Shown here piece after piece: positions 22,982-28,940 of a stretch of DNA of 28,940 nucleotides; the first letter of the stretch is position 1, and the number at the start of each line of letters is the position of its first letter. The notes under the pieces are model-generated. The model was given only the letters and a program-made list of their open reading frames with translations. It ran no database searches and had not been told where the DNA came from. Where the stretch lies: contig CAJKFS010000029.1 in the NCBI GenBank assembly GCA_905199225.1, positions 1 through 28,940 of the forward strand, given 5' to 3'. Source of the DNA: an uncultured Collinsella sp. (GTDB lineage: Bacteria; Actinomycetota; Coriobacteriia; Coriobacteriales; Coriobacteriaceae). A program made the position numbers and the translations under genes.

Positions 22982-25795
22982 GTGGCTGAGAACCTAAGCA
23001 ACCAGTCTGTACCCGAAGCCGCGGCGCGCGTCGCTGCCGTGGTCAACCGCCTCGTTAACCGAATCGGCTCGAATGCCGAGTCCAGGGAGCGTCTCGCCGA
23101 GATCGAGATCCCCGAGGAGCTGCGCGATAATCTGGCGCTGTTCCTGCGCCTGGAACGTCGTGTGCTTAGCGAGTATGATCCCGAGATCGCGGACCTGTTC
23201 GACAAGATTTTGACAGCCGAGATTGTGGTCAATGCTGGCAACCCCGGTAGCCGCGCTGCCGACGAGTCCGTTGACGAACAGGGCGTGCCCACTGCCGACG
23301 AGCCCACCGCCGTGGCGTTTCGCGAAGTCGTCGATTTGATTGACAGCCTGCCGCTTGATAAGCAGCAGGTCATCGTTCGCGCCTTTACGAGCTTCTTCCA
23401 CTTGGCAAACCTGTCGGAGGAGAACTACCGTGTGGCGCAGCTGCGCGAGCGCGAGGCCGGCGCATCGACCGATACCGAGGTCGATCCCGCCAACGAACTC
23501 ACCGTCGCCTATCACCAGTTGGTAAACGAGATGGGCGTCGAGGGTGCCAATGAGCTGCTCGGCAAGCTCGAGTTCCACCCTGTCTTTACCGCACATCCCA
23601 CCGAGGCCCGTCGTAAGGCCGTCGAGGGCAAGATTCGCCGTATCTCCAACCTGCTGGAGGAGCGTCCGCGTTTGGGCGGCTCCGACCTGGTGGAGAACGA
23701 GCGCCATATGCTGCAGGAGATCGACGCCCTGGTGCGTACGAGCCCCATCGCGCTCAAGAAGCCCACGCCGGTCGAGGAAGCCGATACCATCATCGACATC
23801 TTCGATAACACGCTGTTCGACGTTATCCCCGTCATCTACCGTCGTTTTGACGACTGGGTGCTGGGCGACAAGGCCGGTACCGTGCCGCCGCTGTGCCCGG
23901 CGTTCTTCCATCCCGGCAGCTGGATCGGCTCCGACCGCGACGGCAACCCCAACGTCACCGCCAAGGTGAGCCGCGAAGTCGCCGCCAAGTACTTCACTCA
24001 CATGGTGCTCAAGCTCGAGGACAAGTGCCGCCGCATCGGCCACAACCTCACGCTCGAGGCCACCTACAGCAAGCCTTCTGCCGAGCTCATTAACCTGTGG
24101 AACCATCAGGTCGAGATGAGCCCTCGTTACACGGCCCGCGCCGAGCTGATCTCCGAGCACGAGCCGCATCGCGCCGTCATGCTCGTCATGGCCGACCGCC
24201 TGAACGCCACCGTGCGCCGCATCACCGACACCATGTACCACAGCGCCGACGAGTTCCTGGATGACCTGCGCGTCGTCCAGCGTTCGCTTGCTGCCTGCGG
24301 TGCCGTCCGTGCCGCCTACGGTCCGGTCCAAACCATCATCTGGCAGGTCGAGTCCTTCGGCTTCCATATGGTCGAGATGGAGTTCCGTCAGCACTCCGTG
24401 GTGCATGCCCGCGCCCTCAAGGATATCCACGAGAACGGTATCCATGGCGACCTGCAGCCCATGACGCGCGAGGTCATCGATACCTTCCGCGCTATCGGCT
24501 CCATCCAAAAGCGCTACGGCAAGAAGATGGCGCACCGCTACATCATCTCGTTCACCAAGAGCGCCCAGCATGTGGCCGACGTCTTTGAGCTTGCCCACCT
24601 GTCCTTTGCACACGAGGAGGATGTCCCCGAGCTCGACGTGATCCCGCTGTTCGAGCAGCTCGAGGACCTCGAGGGCTGCATCGACGTGCTCGACCAGATG
24701 CTTACGCTGCCCGTGGTGCAAAAGCGCCTTGCCCAGACCAACCGCCGCATGGAGGTCATGCTGGGCTATTCCGACTCCTCCAAGGACGCCGGTCCTACCA
24801 CGGCCATGCTCGCGCTGCACTCCGCGCAGGAGCGCATCGCCAAGTGGGCCGAGAAGAACGATATCGACCTGGTGCTCATGCACGGTCGCGGCGGTGCCGT
24901 GGGCCGTGGTGGCGGCCCGGCCAACAAGGCCGTGCTGGCGCAGCCCAAGGGTTCGGTCAACTGCTTCTTTAAGCTCACCGAGCAGGGCGAGGTCATCTTT
25001 GCCCGTTACGGCAACCGCACGCTGGCTCAGCGCCATGTTGAGTCCGTTGCCGCCGCAACGCTTTTGCAGTCGGCCCCGAGTGTCGAGAAGACCAACACCG
25101 AGACCACTCAGAAGTTCTGGGATATGGCCGAGAAGCTTAACGCCGCAAGCCACGAGCGCTATCTGGACCTGCTGAACACCGAGGACTTTACACCGTGGTT
25201 CTCGACCGTGACGCCGCTGACCGAGGTCGGTCTGCTGCCGATCGGCTCGCGTCCCGCCAAGCGCGGCTTGGGCGCCAAGTCGCTCGACGACCTGCGTACC
25301 ATTCCGTGGATCTTCAGCTGGAGCCAGGCGCGCATTAACCTGGCCGCTTGGTACGGCCTGGGCACCGCCTGCGAGCAGTTGGGCGACCTTGACCAGCTCA
25401 AGGCTGCCTACCAGGAGTGGCCGTTCTTCCGCACCTTTATCGACAACATTGAGATGTCGATCGCCAAGACCGACCAGCGCATCGCCAAGATGTATCTGCA
25501 TCTGGGCGATCGCCAGGATCTGTCCGAGAAGGTCTTCACCGAGATGCAGCTCACGCGTAAGTGGGTCCTTGCCATCGTCGGTGACGAGTGGCCGCTGCAG
25601 CGCCGCCGCGTGCTCGGCTGCGCTGTCCGCGTGCGTAACCCCTACGTCGACGCCCTGTCCATCGCCCAGGTCCGCGCCCTTCGCGAGGTGCGTATGAACC
25701 AGGACGAGATGGCCGAGGAGAAGAAGGCCGAGTACATGAGCCTGATTCTTTCGACTGTGACCGGCGTCTCGGCAGGTTTGCAGAACACGGGGTAA
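22982..25795 (+). CDS. ppc: Phosphoenolpyruvate carboxylase
   Basis: This 937-residue enzyme adds bicarbonate to PEP to give oxaloacetate, feeding the reductive (succinate-forming) branch and biosynthesis. Signatures: VFTAHPTEARRK (catalytic His205), GSDRDGNPNVT, LGYSDSSKDAGPT (Lys601), the HGRGGAVGRGGGP glycine loop (634 onward), and the conserved C-terminal end QNTG required in the active site. Length is normal for bacterial PEPC. Two ribosome sites lie in series: GAAGGAGG is only 1 base from an ATG at 22970, whereas GGAGG is 4 bases from the GTG at 22982. The GTG start is therefore preferred, with the ATG as the alternative. It has its own promoter and is followed by a large palindrome. 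Confidence 0.97.
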   Translation: MAENLSNQSVPEAAARVAAVVNRLVNRIGSNAESRERLAEIEIPEELRDNLALFLRLERRVLSEYDPEIADLFDKILTAEIVVNAGNPGSRAADESVDEQGVPTADEPTAVAFREVVDLIDSLPLDKQQVIVRAFTSFFHLANLSEENYRVAQLREREAGASTDTEVDPANELTVAYHQLVNEMGVEGANELLGKLEFHPVFTAHPTEARRKAVEGKIRRISNLLEERPRLGGSDLVENERHMLQEIDALVRTSPIALKKPTPVEEADTIIDIFDNTLFDVIPVIYRRFDDWVLGDKAGTVPPLCPAFFHPGSWIGSDRDGNPNVTAKVSREVAAKYFTHMVLKLEDKCRRIGHNLTLEATYSKPSAELINLWNHQVEMSPRYTARAELISEHEPHRAVMLVMADRLNATVRRITDTMYHSADEFLDDLRVVQRSLAACGAVRAAYGPVQTIIWQVESFGFHMVEMEFRQHSVVHARALKDIHENGIHGDLQPMTREVIDTFRAIGSIQKRYGKKMAHRYIISFTKSAQHVADVFELAHLSFAHEEDVPELDVIPLFEQLEDLEGCIDVLDQMLTLPVVQKRLAQTNRRMEVMLGYSDSSKDAGPTTAMLALHSAQERIAKWAEKNDIDLVLMHGRGGAVGRGGGPANKAVLAQPKGSVNCFFKLTEQGEVIFARYGNRTLAQRHVESVAAATLLQSAPSVEKTNTETTQKFWDMAEKLNAASHERYLDLLNTEDFTPWFSTVTPLTEVGLLPIGSRPAKRGLGAKSLDDLRTIPWIFSWSQARINLAAWYGLGTACEQLGDLDQLKAAYQEWPFFRTFIDNIEMSIAKTDQRIAKMYLHLGDRQDLSEKVFTEMQLTRKWVLAIVGDEWPLQRRRVLGCAVRVRNPYVDALSIAQVRALREVRMNQDEMAEEKKAEYMSLILSTVTGVSAGLQNTG

Positions 25796-25818
25796 TCGAT
25801 AGCCCTGTGGCTCTCACC

Positions 25819-25945
25819 GGGACCCGATGGGTTTCCCTCTGAATGCGTCCTCGCACTTGAAGCCCCCTTATCCTGCTCCTTCGGAGCTGCGGATAAGGGG
25901 GCTTCGTGCTGCGGAATGCATTCAGAGGGAAACCCGTCGGGTCCC
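25819..25945. repeat. Nested palindrome downstream of ppc
   Basis: Outer arms 25819-25846 and 25918-25945 (28 bases) match at 27 positions, with the exception a G-U pair. They enclose a second perfect 14-base stem (25860-25873 with 25891-25904), whose loop holds a third small stem, GCTCC-TTC-GGAGC. No T-tract follows any stem, so a role as an intrinsic terminator for ppc is possible but not shown. It may be a palindromic mobile element. Confidence 0.8.
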
Positions 25946-25956
25946 TTCGTCCTCGT

Positions 25957-26245
25957 TCTTCGGGGATTAAAGCTGAGGAGAAGAATGGCGCGCTTCGCGC
26001 TTAATGTGGAGTGCGGCGAGGGCTTCTTGCGTCCTGCGGAGTGTGCCTAAAAGTAAACTAATGGCGGGCCCTACGATGTCCGGTCTTCGGCGGATTACTG
26101 GCTGGGGGAATTAATGGCGCGCTTCGCGCGTTTGGAAGGGGCTTCGTGCTGCGGAGTGCATTCAGAGGGAAACCCATCGGGTCCTTTCGTCCTCGGTTTA
26201 CGGCGGATCAGCCGCTGGGTGAGGGTGGTGCTTGGGGCGACGTGC
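25957..26245. repeat. Degenerate tandem blocks in the ppc-larA gap
   Basis: Blocks of the form CTTCGG.GGATTA, a G-rich stretch, then AATGGCGCGCTTCGCGC occur at about 25957-26000 and 26084-26129. The last 17 bases are identical at 25984-26000 and 26113-26129. A third, decayed copy begins near 26198. No open frame with coding character spans them. They look like repeated duplication and decay of an intergenic element. Confidence 0.55.
26138..26195. repeat. Second copy of the palindrome's right arm (direct repeat of 25898-25955)
   Basis: This 58-base segment matches 25898-25955 at 55 positions. It contains the complete right arm of the ppc palindrome but no left arm follows or precedes it. One of its differences makes it pair with the left arm at 25820-25846 without any mismatch (27 of 27), better than the arm next to it. 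Confidence 0.75.
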
Positions 26246-26630
26246 AAAAAACGGAGTTTTCAGCAGCCAATGATTGATGTATAGGACCATAGGTGGCGTT
26301 TGCGGTCTTTGTTGATGCCTTTGCGCGCCAATTGGGCCTTGGCTATGTTCAAATATGGATGGTTTCTTACCGCATGCTGCCTAGAAGGTAAGAGCCATGG
26401 AGGCTTCTTAGCTTTCGATAGGCTTTTAGCCCCATAGATTTATCTCGCGATGCTGAATACTCGCAAAAATGCACGCTCCGGAGGGTGCTACCCTGTTACG
26501 GTTCGAAACCCATACGTCATTCTATGCAGTTTATTGACGTATTTATGCAAGATGGCTTACACGCGCATGCCACAGGATTGATGTTTGTCTCGACGCTGCG
26601 TAAGTCATCCTGTCTATAGTGCCTTTGACA
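26196..26630. other. Non-coding stretch upstream of larA with several small hairpins
   Basis: No credible gene is seen here. Structures noticed are a stem with TCTTACC (26365-26371) and GGTAAGA (26387-26393), and a hairpin GCAC.CTCC/GGAG.GTGC at 26471-26488. There is an inverted repeat ATACGTCA (26512-26519) and TGACGTAT (26535-26542), and a TATAGT (26615-26620) that could be a -10 box. Together they could form a structured leader or host a small RNA. The 8-base inverted repeat could be a regulator site for larA. All of this is inference. Confidence 0.35.
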
Positions 26631-26633
26631 GGC

Positions 26634-26670
26634 GGCCGCGGTCCCGTTTGGGATCGTGGCCGTTTTGTTG
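26634..26670 (+). terminator. Intrinsic terminator hairpin about 120 bases upstream of larA
   Basis: GGCCGCGGTCCC (26634-26645) pairs with GGGATCGTGGCC (26650-26661), 12 bp with two G-U pairs, around GTTT. It is followed by GTTTTGTTGT. Flanking bases extend the stem. It faces larA, so it either ends a transcript arising in the upstream gap or acts as a conditional attenuator for larA. No alternative antiterminator stem was identified. Confidence 0.7.
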
Positions 26671-26788
26671 TGGGTCAAATATGAACGTTGTGTTAATGAG
26701 TCGGTGGACGGTGGTGTTTTTCGGTGAGCGGCGTATCCTCCCAACGGTTTATCTAGTGTGTCAGTTGAAAGGAAGAGGGCGCTCGTCA

Positions 26789-28066
26789 TTGTTTGAATGT
26801 GAACTGCCGTTTGACCACAAGACGTTGCATCTGGAGCTCGAGGATAAGAACTTCGCGGGTGTGATGGAAGGTCATCAAAACGAGTTTAAGACTACAAAAT
26901 CGCAGGAAGAGCTGGTAGAGGAGTCGCTTGCCAATCCTTATGGCTCCCCTTCGCTCGAGGAGCTTTGTGCTGGTAAGAAGGATATCGTCATCATTAGCTC
27001 CGATCATACGCGTCCCGTTCCCTCGCGTGTGACGATGCCTATTCTGCTGCATCACATCCATTCCGCTGCGCCCGAGGCTCGCGTGCGTATTTTGGTTGCT
27101 ACGGGTATGCACCGTCCGTCGACGCACGAGGAACTCGTCAACAAGTACGGCGAGGAGATCGTTGCCAACGAGGAAATCGTTATGCACGTCGCGACTGACG
27201 ACAGCATGATGAAGAAGATTGGCACCCTGCCTTCTGGTGGCGAGTGCATCATCAACAAGATTGCCGCCGATTGTGATCTGCTGCTTGCCGAGGGCTTTAT
27301 TGAGCCGCACTTCTTTGCCGGTTTCTCTGGTAGCCGCAAGTCCGTTTTGCCTGGCATCGCCAGCTACAAGACCATCATGTACAACCACAACGGTCAGTTT
27401 GTGAACGATTCCCATTCGCGTGCCGGCAACCTGTGCCACAACCACGTGAGCGAGGACATGTTTGCCGCTGCCGAGATGGCTCACCTTGCCTTTGTGCTCA
27501 ACGTGGTGCTTAACGGCAAGCATGAGGTTATCGGCTCCTTTGCAGGCGACATCCATAAGGCACACGAGGCTGGCTGCGAGTTCGTGAAGAGCCTTGCCGG
27601 CGTTGAGCCCGTCGAGTGCGAGATCGCCATCACCACCAACGGCGGCTACCCGCTCGACCAGAACATCTATCAGGCCGTGAAGGGCATGTGCTCTGCCGAG
27701 GCCACGCTTCCCGAGGGCGGCGTGATCATCGACGTCGCCGGTTGTGCCGACGGCCACGGTGGCGAGGGCTTCTATCACAACATCGCCGACAACGATCCGG
27801 CGGAGTTTGAGCGTGCCTGCATCGACCGTCCTAAGGACGAGACCCTGCCCGACCAGTGGACGAGCCAGATCTTTGCCCGCATCCTGGCGCATCACCCTGT
27901 GATCATGGTCACCGACCTGTGCGATCACCAGATGATCAAGGATATGCACATGACGCCGGTCAACACCCTCGATGAGGCGCTCAAGCTCGCCTTTGAGATG
28001 AAGGGTGCCGATGCCAAGGTGGCCGTCATTCCCGATGGCCTGGGCGTTGTTGTCGCGCAGCACTAG
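26789..28066 (+). CDS. larA: Nickel-dependent lactate racemase LarA
   Basis: This enzyme interconverts L- and D-lactate using the nickel-pincer nucleotide (NPN) cofactor. With the TTG start at 26789 the protein is 425 residues. Its key residues fall at the same numbers as I recall for Lactobacillus plantarum LarA: Asp72 and Arg75 (SSDHTRP), His108 (GMHRP), His174 (EPHFFAG), Lys184 (the NPN-linked lysine, GSRKSVLPG), His200 (nickel ligand), Gln295 and Lys298 (QAVKGM). That agreement, and GGAAGAGGG 9 bases upstream, support this rare start. The open frame runs back to 26585, but the extra 68 residues do not look like the family and overlap a terminator hairpin. The cofactor genes larB, larC and larE are not in the window and must lie elsewhere. 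The LarD-like channel gene follows after 49 bases. Confidence 0.94.
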   Translation: MFECELPFDHKTLHLELEDKNFAGVMEGHQNEFKTTKSQEELVEESLANPYGSPSLEELCAGKKDIVIISSDHTRPVPSRVTMPILLHHIHSAAPEARVRILVATGMHRPSTHEELVNKYGEEIVANEEIVMHVATDDSMMKKIGTLPSGGECIINKIAADCDLLLAEGFIEPHFFAGFSGSRKSVLPGIASYKTIMYNHNGQFVNDSHSRAGNLCHNHVSEDMFAAAEMAHLAFVLNVVLNGKHEVIGSFAGDIHKAHEAGCEFVKSLAGVEPVECEIAITTNGGYPLDQNIYQAVKGMCSAEATLPEGGVIIDVAGCADGHGGEGFYHNIADNDPAEFERACIDRPKDETLPDQWTSQIFARILAHHPVIMVTDLCDHQMIKDMHMTPVNTLDEALKLAFEMKGADAKVAVIPDGLGVVVAQH

Positions 28067-28115
28067 TACGCGGCCTAAACGAATCGTTTATAACCGACAA
28101 GAAAGATAAGGTTTT

Positions 28116-28847
28116 ATGCTTACCAAACTCCTCTGCGAATTCGGCGCAACGGCCCTCATGATCATCTTTGGCGTGGGCGTGCACTGCGATACCGTGCTCA
28201 AGGGCACCAAGTATCAGGGCTCCGGCCACATGTTTGCCATCACTACCTGGTCTTTTGGCATCTCGGTCTGCCCGTTTGTCTTTGGCGGCGCCGTGTGCAT
28301 GAACCCCGCCATGGTGCTTGCCCAGTGCATCGTAGGCCTGGTGCCGTGGAGCAGCTGCATTCCCTTCATGATTGCCGATATGCTCGGCGGCTTTGTGGGC
28401 GCCGTAATCGCTTGGTTGATGTATGCCGATGAGTTCAAGGCTTCCGATGGTGTCATCGATCCCATTGCTCAGCGCAACATCTTCTCGACCAACCCCACTA
28501 CCGAGGGCACCAACTATGCCCGTAACTTCTTCTGCGAGGCTATCTGCACCTTCGTGTTCATCAGCGCCATCCTTGCTGCCGCTAACCGCGCTGGCGAGAA
28601 CGTTTTGATGCTCGCTATCTGCGTCGGTCTGATCGTTTGGGCTGTTGGCATGGGCATGGGCGGCATCACCGGCTTCGCCATGAACCAGGCCCGTGACCTT
28701 GGTCCTCGCATGGCCTATCAGGTGCTGCCGATCAAGAACAAGGCCGACAACAACTGGAAGTACGGCCTGCTCGTTCCTGGCATCGCTCCGTTTGTCGGTG
28801 CCGCTCTGGCCGCGCTGTTTGTGCATGGTTTCTTGGGCATGTTCTAG
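28116..28847 (+). CDS. larD: GlpF/aquaporin-family channel, LarD-like
   Basis: This 243-residue membrane channel has six helices and two half-helix loops. The first pore motif is normal (CMNPAM, Asn63-Pro64-Ala65). The second reads MNQARDLGPR (Asn190-Gln191-Ala192), so the usual NPA proline is replaced by Gln, while the pore Arg193, Asp194 and following LGPR are kept. An Asp/Lys/Thr-rich loop of about 25 residues (about 104-130) precedes helix 4. Placement after larA indicates the lactic-acid facilitator role known for LarD rather than glycerol uptake. That function is inferred from context. AAGG lies 4-5 bases before the ATG. It probably shares the larA transcript. Confidence 0.85.
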   Translation: MLTKLLCEFGATALMIIFGVGVHCDTVLKGTKYQGSGHMFAITTWSFGISVCPFVFGGAVCMNPAMVLAQCIVGLVPWSSCIPFMIADMLGGFVGAVIAWLMYADEFKASDGVIDPIAQRNIFSTNPTTEGTNYARNFFCEAICTFVFISAILAAANRAGENVLMLAICVGLIVWAVGMGMGGITGFAMNQARDLGPRMAYQVLPIKNKADNNWKYGLLVPGIAPFVGAALAALFVHGFLGMF

Positions 28848-28864
28848 TCCAAGGCTACATAGTT

Positions 28865-28907
28865 GTCCGCTGGCCGCATGGGGTAACTTCCCAGCGCGTC
28901 CTCGGAC
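28865..28907 (+). terminator. Possible nested hairpin after larD
   Basis: GTCCG (28865-28869) can pair with CGGAC (28903-28907), and CGCTGG (28868-28873) with CCAGCG (28891-28896). The two share bases and so are partly exclusive. No T-run follows directly; the next run is six A's at 28912-28917. A weak candidate for the end of the lar transcript. Confidence 0.35.
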
Positions 28908-28911
28908 ATGC

Positions 28912-28940
28912 AAAAAAGGCTCGCTGCGCACTTCGTGCGG
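28912..28940. terminator. Left half of a probable terminator, cut by the window edge
   Basis: AAAAAAGGCTCGC followed by the small hairpin CGCAC-TTC-GTGCG at the very end suggests the left side of a stem. Its partner (expected GCGAGCC plus a T-run) would lie just beyond the window. On the leftward strand the six A's read as a T-run, which fits a bidirectional terminator. The missing half makes this an inference. Confidence 0.35.

Noticed and set aside
22994..25501. Very long open frame (835 codons) on the minus strand opposite ppc
   Set aside because: It is a mirror of the GC-rich third-position bias of ppc, with no recognisable domain. The same holds for the long reverse frames opposite hisS, htpG, yhgE and larA.
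26500..26515. GGTTCGAAACC looks like the T-arm of a tRNA gene or an attachment-site remnant
   Set aside because: The flanking bases pair at only two of five T-stem positions, and no D-arm, anticodon arm or acceptor stem can be built around it.
26585..26788. 68-codon N-terminal extension of larA
   Set aside because: It overlaps the terminator hairpin, has no family resemblance, and shifts the conserved residues away from their canonical numbers.
26517..26789. 90-codon minus-strand frame in the ppc-larA gap
   Set aside because: There is no ribosome binding site or protein resemblance, and it crosses the terminator hairpin and the larA start.

Overview
The window looks like a chromosomal segment of a high-GC Gram-positive gut bacterium of the class Coriobacteriia, most like Collinsella. 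This is an inference from GC- and G/C-ending-codon-rich genes, AGGAGG-type ribosome binding sites, the protein families present (paired YhgE/Pip exporters, LarA, PEP carboxylase, Pst/Pho and Van-type signalling) and the style of the intergenic palindromes. I could not run a search to prove it. No phage, transposase, CRISPR array, rRNA or tRNA gene is visible.

Layout. (1) 76-6774, envelope and phosphate signalling: a leftward serine D,D-carboxypeptidase (dacA) stands back to back with a VanR/VanS-like two-component system. A lone pstB ATPase follows, then a PhoB/PhoR-like two-component system. (2) 6970-9034, a three-gene capsule-type phosphoregulation operon: Wzz/CpsC-like activator, CpsD tyrosine kinase and CpsB PHP phosphatase, with no glycan-synthesis genes beside it. 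(3) 9074-11801, a GNAT acetyltransferase and the chaperone htpG. (4) 12114-17084, two directly abutting YhgE/Pip-type membrane proteins. (5) 17286-21105, an EamA-type transporter, an M20 amidohydrolase and an OFA-type MFS transporter. (6) 21410-25795, hisS and ppc. (7) 26789-28847, larA (nickel-pincer lactate racemase) and a GlpF/LarD-like channel.

How they fit together. The left third reads as a cell-surface sensing block: two OmpR-type regulators with their kinases flank a peptidoglycan-trimming enzyme and a phosphate-import ATPase. An 11-bp-phased direct repeat in the dacA/vanR-like spacer is a plausible regulator box. The right end couples anaplerotic PEP carboxylation with lactate racemisation and lactate or small-solute passage, as expected in a fermentative anaerobe.

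The most unusual structure lies between genes. Several spacers carry very long, nearly perfect inverted repeats: three in a row at 21141-21351, a nested one at 25819-25945 with an extra copy of one arm at 26138-26195, and others at 11832-11901 and 19680-19751. A 23-base unit from one palindrome recurs exactly 9 kb away. The 1-kb ppc-larA gap also holds degenerate tandem blocks and a strong hairpin terminator about 120 bases upstream of larA. I see no clearly new protein system. The best candidates for something undescribed are these palindrome families and the larA leader.
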